The notes beneath the pieces were generated by a model. It was not told the DNA's origin, ran no database searches, and saw nothing but the letters and a program-made list of their open reading frames with translations. From positions 1 to 9,688 of the forward strand of contig JAGSPQ010000048.1 of assembly GCA_018262385.1 (NCBI GenBank): a stretch of DNA of 9,688 nucleotides, given 5' to 3'. Positions within the stretch are counted from its first letter, which is position 1; the number at the start of each line of letters is the position of its first letter. The position numbers were made by a program, and so were the translations under genes. Shown here piece by piece: positions 1-6,628 of the stretch. The DNA is from Myxococcaceae bacterium. Lineage in GTDB: Bacteria > Myxococcota > Myxococcia > Myxococcales > Myxococcaceae.

Positions 1-2
1 AC

Positions 3-1088
3 GCGCCTGCGCGCGACCGGGGCGTCAGCCCGGCCGCGCTCTACGAAATCGACTGGTGGCAGCCGCTGGTGAAGCTGGCGCTGCTCGAGTACCTGCCGGC
101 CGAGACCGCCCGCCCGGCGGTGGATCCGGAGACCGAGCGGATCGTGGTCGGCACCCGCGACGGGGTCCTCCACTGCCTCTCGCCGATCGACGGCAAGGTC
201 GAGTGGGAGTTCAAGACCTACAGCCGCTTCTTCGCGGGGGCCGCGATCGATCAGGGCGTCGTCTACGCCCCCGGTGGCGACGGGATCCTCTACGCCTTCC
301 GGGTGCGCAACGGCGAGAAGCTCTGGGAGTACAAGGCCGGCGAAGAGCTGGTCACCACCCCGGTGATCGTCGGCAACAAGGTGCTGGTCACCTCGCAGTC
401 CGACACCCTGTTCGTGGTCGACACCGCGACCGGCAAGTGGCTCTGGCAGTACCGCCGCGATCAGCCCAGCGGGATGACGGTGCGCGGAGCGGCGGCGCCG
501 GTGATCCACGACGGCCTCGTCTACCAGGGCTTCTCGGACGGCTCGCTGGTCGCGATGACCCTCGAAGAGGGCGCGGTGAAGTGGGAGCGGCGGATCACCA
601 CCAGCCCCGGCCCCAACTTCCTCGACGTCGACTCTCCGGCGGTGTTCGACGAGAGCGGCCGGGTCTACGTCGCCAGCTACAAGGACGGGGTGACCGCGCT
701 CGACGCCAAGACCGGCGACCTGGTCTGGATCAGCGCCCAGCAGGGGATCACCAGCCTGATCTCGCGCGGCGACGTGCTGTTCACCGCCGGCGACGGCAAC
801 GTGGGCGCCCTCCACGCGGTCGATGGCCGCGCGCTCTGGACCCTGAATCTGTCGGACAAGGCGAAGCTGGCCAACGCCGGCCGGGCGCCGGTGATGGTCA
901 AGGGGCTGTTGGTGGTTCCGACCGCGACCTCGCTGGTGTTCGTCGATCCTGCCGCCGGCCGCGCCCGCACCGCGTGGAACCCGGGCAAGGGGATCACCGC
1001 CACTCCGACCCGATCGGGCTCGCGGCTGTACGTGCTGTCGAACCTCGGCACGGTGTTCGCGATGCGGCTGAAGGGTGGCGGCAACTGA
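3..1088 (+). CDS. PQQ-repeat beta-propeller protein (BamB-like), 5' end missing
   Basis: The frame is open to the left edge and ends with TGA at 1086-1088, so this is the C-terminal part of a longer protein. The 361 visible residues hold repeated PQQ/WD-type blades of the form DG-x-hydrophobic-A-h-D-x-x-[TD]-G-x-x-x-W, for example LFVVDTATGKWLWQY and GVTALDAKTGDLVWIS, about six or seven blades. This is the architecture of BamB, the propeller lipoprotein of the outer-membrane beta-barrel assembly machine, and of PQQ-binding domain proteins. A GTG at 69 could serve as a start, but family-like sequence (YEIDWWQPLVKL) continues in frame before it, so I place the true start outside the window. A signal peptide or lipobox cannot be seen. 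The Nudix gene follows directly and is probably co-transcribed. Family is firm; the exact role (Bam scaffold, other periplasmic binding, or enzyme) is open. Confidence 0.85.
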   Translation, partial: APARDRGVSPAALYEIDWWQPLVKLALLEYLPAETARPAVDPETERIVVGTRDGVLHCLSPIDGKVEWEFKTYSRFFAGAAIDQGVVYAPGGDGILYAFRVRNGEKLWEYKAGEELVTTPVIVGNKVLVTSQSDTLFVVDTATGKWLWQYRRDQPSGMTVRGAAAPVIHDGLVYQGFSDGSLVAMTLEEGAVKWERRITTSPGPNFLDVDSPAVFDESGRVYVASYKDGVTALDAKTGDLVWISAQQGITSLISRGDVLFTAGDGNVGALHAVDGRALWTLNLSDKAKLANAGRAPVMVKGLLVVPTATSLVFVDPAAGRARTAWNPGKGITATPTRSGSRLYVLSNLGTVFAMRLKGGGN

Positions 1089-1093
1089 AGCAG

Positions 1094-1510
1094 GTGAGGG
1101 TGGTCGCGGCGCTGATCCGCAGCCCGGCCGATCCGGCCCGGTTCCTCGTCCAGCAGCGCCTGCCCGACAAGAGCCGGGCGAACCTGTGGGAATTTCCCGG
1201 CGGCAAGGTCGAGGCCGGCGAGTCCGACGCGGCCGCCCTGATCCGCGAGTGCCATGAAGAGCTGGCGGTGGAGCTCGAGGTCGGCGATCGGCTCTGGGGC
1301 ACGGTGCACGCCTACGCCGATCTGACCGTCGCGCTCGAGCTCTACGCCGCCACGATCCGCGCAGGGACCCCGAAGCCGCTGGGCGCCCAGGACTTGAGGT
1401 TCTGCACTCCAGTCGAGATGCAGGCGCTGCCGTTCTGCGAGGCCGACGTGCCGCTGCTGCAGCTGCTGCTCAGCCCTGGATTCCCAGCAGGTCCATCAGC
1501 CCGACGATGA
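1094..1510 (+). CDS. MutT-like Nudix hydrolase
   Basis: A 138-residue protein with a Nudix box at residues 37-59 (GKVEAGE, then RECHEELAV). The metal-binding REUxEE core R51-E52...E55-E56 is intact; the usual final glycine is alanine (A58). The preceding LWEFPGGK and the C-terminal ALPFCEADVPLL are typical of MutT-type enzymes that hydrolyse oxidised or non-canonical nucleoside triphosphates such as 8-oxo-dGTP, to the monophosphate and pyrophosphate. The substrate cannot be told from sequence. I used GTG at 1094. A CTG at 1085 is in frame, would read MKQVRVVAALI, overlaps the upstream TGA as CTGA, and sits 6 bases after the purine-rich AAGGGTGG (1071-1078), so it is a credible non-canonical start. 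GTG at 1100 is a third option. The last 41 bases overlap the opposing hydrogenase-like operon, and the tail PAGPSARR looks unconserved. Confidence 0.88.
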   Translation: MRVVAALIRSPADPARFLVQQRLPDKSRANLWEFPGGKVEAGESDAAALIRECHEELAVELEVGDRLWGTVHAYADLTVALELYAATIRAGTPKPLGAQDLRFCTPVEMQALPFCEADVPLLQLLLSPGFPAGPSARR

Positions 1511-2219
1511 AGGTCAGCGGGTGGGGCGGGCACCCCGGCACGTAGAGGCTGGGGGTGAAGCGGCCGAGGAAGCCGCGGTCGAGCTCGGGCGAGTCGGCGT
1601 AGAGCCCTCCGGAGATCGCGCACGCCCCGAACGAGATCACGAACTTCGGATCCGGCAGCCCCAGCCACGCCCGCTCGAGCGCCTCGTGCATGTGCTTCGT
1701 CAGCGGCCCGCTGATCACCACCGCATCGGCGTGCCGGGGCGAGGCGACGAAGTCGATGCCATAGCGGCTCATGTCGAAGTTCACGTTGCTCGCCGCGTTC
1801 AGCTCGAGCTCGCAGCCGTTGCAGCCGCCCGACGACACCGATCGCAGCTTCAGCGACCGGCCGAACAGCTGCTTCAGGCCCTGCGAGACCTTCACCGGCG
1901 ACGGCTCGCCCGCTCCTTCGCGCACCACCAGCCCCTCGCGGGTGTCGGAGGCCATCTTGAAGCCGTTGGTGAAGCCGATCTTGTTCACCGGGCAGGCCAG
2001 CTCGCACTCGCGGCAGAAGGTGCAGCGGCCCAGATCGATCCGCACCGGATCGAGCGCGATCGCCCCGGTGGGGCAGACCGGCAGGCAGGCGGTGCAGCCC
2101 GCCTCGCAGGCGGTAGCGCGGATCACCGGCAGCCCGCGAAACCCGGCGGGCGACGCCTTGCGCAGATCGACGATGTATTGCCGACCCTGCGAGATCCTGA
2201 CTTTGAGCGAGCTGAACAT
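1470..2219 (-). CDS. hyfI: Fused ferredoxin-NuoB subunit (HyfH-HyfI-like) of Ehr/group 4 complex
   Basis: A 249-residue protein combining two subunits that are separate in E. coli Hyf and Hyc. The N-terminal part (about 30-85) is a two-cluster ferredoxin like NuoI/HyfH. Cluster one uses C38, C42, C45, C49-P, with three residues rather than the usual two between the first two cysteines. Cluster two uses C66, C69, C72, C76-P in standard spacing. After a linker (about 90-125) comes a NuoB/HyfI domain with GGCNGCELEL (C133, C136), SFGACAISGG (C200) and VPGCPPHP (C230), the four ligands of the proximal (N2-type) [4Fe-4S] cluster. It should carry electrons from a soluble donor to the interface with the large subunit on the cytoplasmic side. 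The ATG at 2219 lies 5 bases after the large-subunit stop and has no convincing Shine-Dalgarno, so translation is probably coupled. It is the last gene of the operon and overlaps the Nudix gene tail to tail. Confidence 0.92.
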   Translation of the reverse strand: MFSSLKVRISQGRQYIVDLRKASPAGFRGLPVIRATACEAGCTACLPVCPTGAIALDPVRIDLGRCTFCRECELACPVNKIGFTNGFKMASDTREGLVVREGAGEPSPVKVSQGLKQLFGRSLKLRSVSSGGCNGCELELNAASNVNFDMSRYGIDFVASPRHADAVVISGPLTKHMHEALERAWLGLPDPKFVISFGACAISGGLYADSPELDRGFLGRFTPSLYVPGCPPHPLTFIVGLMDLLGIQG

Positions 2220-2224
2220 GGGCG

Positions 2225-3664
2225 CTAGAGATCGTTTCCGCAGTACGAGAGATCGAAGCTCTTGTTGCAGATCGGGAAGTCCGAGATCTCGTTCTCTCGC
2301 AGGCTGAGCGCGAGGGCAAACCAGTTGCGCAGCGACGGGTCCTGTACCTTGTAGTGGCGCAGCCCGCCAGCCGCGTCGGTCTCGAGGCAGTGCACCACCT
2401 CGCCCCGCCACCCTTCGCAGACGGCGACCGCGAGGGTGTCGGGCTTGAGCGCGCCCACCCGCGCCGCGTCGGGGGAGCAGGTGGGAAAGGCGTCGAGCAC
2501 CTCCTCCAGCCAGCGCAGCGACTCGTCGATCTCGCGGATTCGCACCACCGCCCGGGCCCAGCAGTCGCCGCTGTTCTCGATCACCCCCCGGATCCCATAC
2601 CGCAGGTGCACCGGACCCGGCAGGTCGGCGCGCGCGTCGACCTCGATCCCGCTGGCCCGCGCCGCCACGCCCACGATCCCCAGCTCGATCGCCTGCTCGC
2701 GGGTCACCCGCCCGATGCCCTTCAGGCGGTGCTGCACGCTGCGGGCGCCGAGCAGGTGGGGGTTGATGATCGCCAGGTCGTCTTTGAGCAGCTTCAGGTT
2801 GGCCCGCAGCGTCGCCTGCTGGCCCGACTCGAGCTTCGCCCACGCGCCCCCGGGCCGGACCCAGCCGCGGCCGAACCGGCTGCCGCAGGCGAGCATCGAG
2901 CTGTTGATCGCCGTGGTTCGCAGCCGGCCGTAGGTGGTCCCGCCCTGCAGGAAGGCGATGTCGGTCGCCATCCCGGCCAGCGAGGCCAGGTGCATCGCGA
3001 TCCGCTCCAGCTCGAGCCCGATCGCCCGCGAGACCTGGGCCTCGAACGACGTCGTCACCCCGGCCAGCGCCTCGAGCGCCTCGCAGTACGCCCAGGCATG
3101 CGCGACGCTGGTGTCGCCGGCGATCGTCTCCACCAGCGGGCCGAGCGCCCGGGGATCCTTCTTCAGCAGCAGCGCCTCGACCCCGCGGTGCTGGTAGCCC
3201 AGCTGGATCTCGAGGTGGTGAACCACCTCGCCCAGGCACATGAAGCGGAAGTGGCCCGGCTCGATCACCCCGGCGTGAATCGGCCCGACCGCGACCTCGT
3301 GCACCTCTTTGCCCTTCAGCGAATAGAACGGGTAGGGCGCGTCGCTGCGCACCGGCTTGAGCCAGGGGTGCTCGTGCAGCCTCAGCCCGTACTGCTCGTG
3401 CAGCTCGCGCTCGAAGATCTGAAAGGCCGGCAGCTCGGCGCTCAGCGCCCGGTGGCTGTGGGGGCGCGACAGCCCGGTGCGCAGCACGCTCAGCTTGCCG
3501 TTGGCAGACAGCACCGCGGTGATCACCACCTGGCCCGAGTCGTCGGCCGGCCGCCCGTAGTAGCCGACCAGCCGGGCGCCTTCGCTCAGCTGCGCCCGCA
3601 GCCGCTCGAAGAACGCTTCCTTGCGGCAGGTGTGCTCGGCCGGATCGACGACCAGCGCGCTCAT
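2225..3664 (-). CDS. hyfG: Fused NuoC-NuoD large subunit (HyfG/HycE-like) lacking [NiFe] ligands
   Basis: A 479-residue protein. Residues about 15-125 are a NuoC-like domain (ERELHEQYGLRLHEHPWLKP at 85-104). Residues about 126-479 are a NuoD/hydrogenase large-subunit domain opening with GPIHAGVIEPGHFRF (127-141), a signature of group 4 hydrogenases and their relatives. In real [NiFe] hydrogenases the L1 motif reads R-x-C-G-x-C-x-x-x-H and the C-terminal L2 motif D-P-C-x-x-C. Here L1 is T180-I-A-G-D-T-S-V-A-H189, with both cysteines replaced (A182, T185), and the C-terminus reads DFPICNKSFDLSYCGNDL with no CxxC. So no [NiFe] centre is expected; the protein fits the Ehr class, and its substrate is unknown. 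It is somewhat shorter than E. coli HycE (569). ATG at 3664 overlaps the hyfF stop as ATGA, with GGGG 5 bases upstream (3670-3673). A much longer upstream extension in this frame is only antisense-type shadow over hyfF. Confidence 0.93.
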   Translation of the reverse strand: MSALVVDPAEHTCRKEAFFERLRAQLSEGARLVGYYGRPADDSGQVVITAVLSANGKLSVLRTGLSRPHSHRALSAELPAFQIFERELHEQYGLRLHEHPWLKPVRSDAPYPFYSLKGKEVHEVAVGPIHAGVIEPGHFRFMCLGEVVHHLEIQLGYQHRGVEALLLKKDPRALGPLVETIAGDTSVAHAWAYCEALEALAGVTTSFEAQVSRAIGLELERIAMHLASLAGMATDIAFLQGGTTYGRLRTTAINSSMLACGSRFGRGWVRPGGAWAKLESGQQATLRANLKLLKDDLAIINPHLLGARSVQHRLKGIGRVTREQAIELGIVGVAARASGIEVDARADLPGPVHLRYGIRGVIENSGDCWARAVVRIREIDESLRWLEEVLDAFPTCSPDAARVGALKPDTLAVAVCEGWRGEVVHCLETDAAGGLRHYKVQDPSLRNWFALALSLRENEISDFPICNKSFDLSYCGNDL

Positions 3665-5097
3665 TGGGTCCCCAGCGAGCTGGCGACCTGGCGGAACAGC
3701 AGGTTGATCGGCGCGGGCAGGTACAGCCCCATCGCCACCAGGAAGACGAGGAAGAGCAGCTTGGGGATCACCGCGCCGCGCGGCTGGGGGGCGATCTCCA
3801 TCACCCGCTGCGAGGTGCCCCACACCATCGGGAACACCGACCGGCCGGTGGCGACGAAGGTGATCATCAGGATCGCGCAGAAGATCACGAACACCGCGAA
3901 GTGCTCGCCGCTGACCAGCGCGCTCATGATGATCAGCTCGCCAAGGAAGCTGCCGAACGGCGGGAACCCGAGCAGCGCGAAGGTGCCGACGAGGAAGAAC
4001 ATCCCGCTCTCGGGCAGATCCTTGATCAGCCCGCTGACCTCGCGCATGTCCTCGGTCTTGTACTGGGCGCGGATCTTCCCGGCGGTGAGGAAGAGGATCG
4101 ACTTGATGATCGCGTTGCTCACCACGTACAGCAGCACCCCGAAGGTGGCGAGCCGGCCGATCCCGAGGCCGACCGCGATCACCCCGCCGTGGTTGAGCGA
4201 GGCGTAGGCGATCAGCCGCTTGTAGTTGCGGGTGGCGATGATCCCGAACGACGAGACCACCATCGTCGACACCCCCAGGCCGACCAGCGAGAAGGTGACC
4301 AGCGACTGGTTGGTGGCCTGGTAGGCCTGCAGCACCCGCAGCACCGCCACCAGCACCACGTTGAACTGCACGCTGGCCAGCAGCGCGGTGACCGGCGGCG
4401 GAGCGGCGTCGTACGTCTCGGGCAGCCACGCGTACATCGGCGCCAGCCCGAGCTTGGTCCCGAACCCGAGGAACAGCAGCAAGATCCCCAGCCGCCGCCA
4501 GATCTCGGGCTCGGCGCTGGTGGTGGCCGCGATCTGATCGAGGAAGTAGGTCGGCTCGTGGGGCCCCAGTTCCATGCTGCGGGCCAGGCAAGCAAACCCG
4601 AGCAGCGCCAGCGCGAGGCCCACGCTCGAGAACACCATGTACCGGCCCGACGCCCGCACCGCCTTCGGGTTGCCGCCGTGCTGGATCAGCGGCACCGCCG
4701 ACAGCGCGGTGACGACGATGAACGCCCACATCGCCAGCAGGTGGTTGGAGAGCACCGCCAGGTTGCCGGCGGCGATGAAGATCAGCGACAGCGCGACGAA
4801 CCGCTCGATCCGGTGGCGCAGCTGCGGGGTGTTCCACACCCGGGCGTAGACGTAGGTGGCGATGCCGAGGAACAGGGCGTTGATCAGCATCAGGAACAGC
4901 TGCGAGGTCGGGTCGAGGACGATGTAGCGCTGGACCAGGTAGAGCGGGCGCGAGGTCTCGACCCCGAAGGCGATCGCGGTGGCCAGGCCGGCGTCGAGCA
5001 GCGCCACTCCGACCAGCAGCAACATGCTCTGCCGCTTGAGGAACCAGGCGAGCAGGGCCCCCAGCGCCGGCACCGCCACGATGAGCAGGATGATCAC
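3661..5097 (-). CDS. hyfF: HyfF-like antiporter-type membrane subunit (Proton_antipo_M)
   Basis: A 478-residue, very hydrophobic protein with about 14 predicted membrane segments, homologous to HyfF/HycC and complex I subunits NuoL/M/N. The TM7 lysine is present in GFGTKLGLAPMYAWLPET (K215), and so are NYKRLIAYASLNHGG (292-305) and the TM12 lysine in NAIIKSILFLTAG (K332). The glutamate normally found in TM5 (W-x-x-I-E-A-T-T-L) is replaced: the residues are W124-A-F-I-V128-V-T-A-L132, encoded by GTC. Since that glutamate pairs with the TM7 lysine in the proton channel of related subunits, pumping here may be altered or lost. I chose GTG at 5097: it overlaps the hyfE stop as GTGA and has GAGGGG 8 bases upstream (5106-5111). 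The alternative GTG at 5118 would add seven non-hydrophobic residues and overlap hyfE more. Confidence 0.92.
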   Translation of the reverse strand: MIILLIVAVPALGALLAWFLKRQSMLLLVGVALLDAGLATAIAFGVETSRPLYLVQRYIVLDPTSQLFLMLINALFLGIATYVYARVWNTPQLRHRIERFVALSLIFIAAGNLAVLSNHLLAMWAFIVVTALSAVPLIQHGGNPKAVRASGRYMVFSSVGLALALLGFACLARSMELGPHEPTYFLDQIAATTSAEPEIWRRLGILLLFLGFGTKLGLAPMYAWLPETYDAAPPPVTALLASVQFNVVLVAVLRVLQAYQATNQSLVTFSLVGLGVSTMVVSSFGIIATRNYKRLIAYASLNHGGVIAVGLGIGRLATFGVLLYVVSNAIIKSILFLTAGKIRAQYKTEDMREVSGLIKDLPESGMFFLVGTFALLGFPPFGSFLGELIIMSALVSGEHFAVFVIFCAILMITFVATGRSVFPMVWGTSQRVMEIAPQPRGAVIPKLLFLVFLVAMGLYLPAPINLLFRQVASSLGTQ

Positions 5098-5711
5098 AGC
5101 GCCGGCCCCTCGACCCACTCGGCGGGGGCGTTGGCGACCTTGCGCAGGTACCAGCCGAAGGTCAGCACGGTCGCGACGAAGATGGTGACCAGGCCCAGCT
5201 GCACCGGCAGGGGAATGTGCGGCTCGCTGGCCAGCTCGAAGAGGGCGATCGCGTTCTCGATCCGCAACACGCCGATCAGCTGGCTGACCGGCTGATCCTG
5301 GCTGGCGAGCACCAGCAGCCCCAGCAGCAGCGCCGCGGCCGCGACCGCCAGGTGGGTCGAGGCCTGCTCTTCGGCGAACACCCCGTTGGCGAAGCGGAAG
5401 GACACCACCACCAGCACCCCGACGATGGTCCAGAACAGCAGGTTGGCGGGGATGATGTCGTTGCGGGCCGGGGTCTTCAGCTCGTTGAGCACCCGGTAGA
5501 GCCAGACCGGGACGAAGACGCCGCGCACCAGCACCAGCTCGGCGAACAGCGCGATCCGGCCCGGGGTGAGGGTGGGGTCGACGGTGAGCTCCATCGCCAT
5601 CCAGCCCAGCAGCAGCCCCTGGACCGCGAGCCCGAGCAGCGAGGTGCGCCAGCTGGCGACGAACATCGGCACCAGCACCACCAGCAGGTAGGCGATCAGC
5701 AGGTAGGTCAT
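5094..5711 (-). CDS. hyfE: HyfE-like (NuoK-related) membrane subunit
   Basis: A 205-residue protein with about six or seven membrane helices, close to the length of E. coli HyfE (about 216). The C-terminal half resembles NuoK: QLIGVLRIENAIALFELASE (144-163) carries E152 and E159 in or near helices, in the position of the NuoK glutamates that take part in the membrane proton path. The segment ELVLVRGVFVPVWLYRVLNE (58-77) with its charged end is typical of HyfE. ATG at 5711 overlaps the hyfC stop as ATGA, and GGAG lies 7 bases before it (5719-5722). The stop overlaps the hyfF start. The protein probably links the HyfC anchor to the HyfF antiporter subunit. Confident by family and by position between C and F. 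Confidence 0.88.
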   Translation of the reverse strand: MTYLLIAYLLVVLVPMFVASWRTSLLGLAVQGLLLGWMAMELTVDPTLTPGRIALFAELVLVRGVFVPVWLYRVLNELKTPARNDIIPANLLFWTIVGVLVVVSFRFANGVFAEEQASTHLAVAAAALLLGLLVLASQDQPVSQLIGVLRIENAIALFELASEPHIPLPVQLGLVTIFVATVLTFGWYLRKVANAPAEWVEGPAL

Positions 5712-6628
5712 CGGCGCGCTCCGAAGTCGAAGGCGGCGGTGAGCAGCGCCAGCAGGCCCACCAGCGAGCCGAGCACCAGGTAGGTCGGCACCGCCTTCAG
5801 CTGCAGCCGGGCGGTCAGCGCCTCGACGCAGCCGATCGCGATCGCCACCGCGAAGGTCAGGCCGAGGCTGACCGCCGCCACCCAGATCGCCGGCTCCCCG
5901 GGGCCCAGCGGGTTGAGCAGCGCCGCGATCAGCCCGGCGCCGATCGTCAGCTTCAGCCCCGTGGCGTACTGCAGCGCAGCCAGGTCCGGCCCGCTGTGAT
6001 CGAGGATCATCACCTCGTGGATCATCGTCAGCTCGAGGTGGGTGCTCGGGTCGTCGATCGGAACCCGCGCCGCCTCGAGCTGGAGGATCAGGAACAGGGT
6101 CAGCGCGCACCCGACCCGGACGACGATCGCCGCCGGGGTCACCGCCTGCACCGGCAGCAGCTCGGCGAACGACGAATGGCCGCTGGCCGCGGCGAGGGTG
6201 CCGAGGGCGAGGAACAGCCCCGGCTCGGCGAGCGCGGCCCAGGTCGCTTCCCGGCTGGCTCCCATGCCCTCGAACGGGCTGCCGGTGTCGAGCGCGGCGA
6301 GGATCATCAGCGCCCGGCCCAGCGCCCAGAGGTAGGCCAGCGCGACGAAGTCGAGCGCGAACGACAGCGGGGCGGCCCGGCCCACCAGCGGCACCAGCAG
6401 TCCGGAGACGAAGGTGGTCGCCAGCACCACCAGCGGGGCGAGGCGGAAGATCCCGGTCGTCACCTCGCTGTAGACGGGGCGCTTCTTCAGCAGCCGCCAC
6501 AGGTCGAACCCGCCCTGCAGAATCGGCGGCCCCTTGCGGCCCGACCACCGCGCCCGGGTGCGGTTGATGATCCCGACCAGCACGATCGGCAGCAGCAGCA
6601 GCGCGGCGAGGTGGGCGAGGATCGTCAC
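5708..6628 (-). CDS. hyfC: HyfC/HycD-like (NuoH-related) membrane anchor subunit
   Basis: A 306-residue membrane protein with about eight helices, related to NuoH, HycD and EchB. NuoH-type landmarks are visible: the cytoplasmic loop RARWSGRKGPPILQGGFDLW (25-44), GSPFEGMGASREATWAALAE (116-135), the ARVPIDDPSTHLELTMIHEV segment (187-206) and ILDHSGPDLA (208-217). These acidic loops form the junction between the large subunit and the membrane arm and begin the coupling path (E120, E128, E135, E185, E199 and E205 are the obvious acidic residues). It anchors the soluble HyfG/HyfI module. The start is GTG at 6628, overlapping the hyfB stop as GTGA, with a GGGG-rich stretch shortly upstream; the encoded open frame before this GTG is shadow sequence over hyfB. 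Confidence 0.92.
   Translation of the reverse strand: MTILAHLAALLLLPIVLVGIINRTRARWSGRKGPPILQGGFDLWRLLKKRPVYSEVTTGIFRLAPLVVLATTFVSGLLVPLVGRAAPLSFALDFVALAYLWALGRALMILAALDTGSPFEGMGASREATWAALAEPGLFLALGTLAAASGHSSFAELLPVQAVTPAAIVVRVGCALTLFLILQLEAARVPIDDPSTHLELTMIHEVMILDHSGPDLAALQYATGLKLTIGAGLIAALLNPLGPGEPAIWVAAVSLGLTFAVAIAIGCVEALTARLQLKAVPTYLVLGSLVGLLALLTAAFDFGARR

Noticed and set aside
69..71. GTG at 69 as the start of the propeller gene
   Set aside because: The frame is open upstream and the residues before it look like normal family sequence, so the gene most likely begins before the window.
56..1093. Long + strand frame running ahead of the Nudix gene
   Set aside because: It overlaps the propeller gene in another frame and its translation is Arg/Gly/Pro-rich low-complexity sequence typical of out-of-frame reading in GC-rich DNA; only the part after about 1085 is real.
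677..1309. - strand frame opposite the propeller and Nudix genes
   Set aside because: No domain seen, spans two well-supported genes on the other strand, and has compositional signs of a shadow.
2225..3664. Annotation as a catalytic [NiFe] hydrogenase or formate hydrogenlyase large subunit
   Set aside because: All four cysteine ligands of the [NiFe] site are missing, so the usual name by homology would overstate the function.
5095..5118. GTG at 5118 as start of hyfF
   Set aside because: GTG at 5097 matches the 4-base overlap used at the other junctions and has GAGGGG at a good distance.
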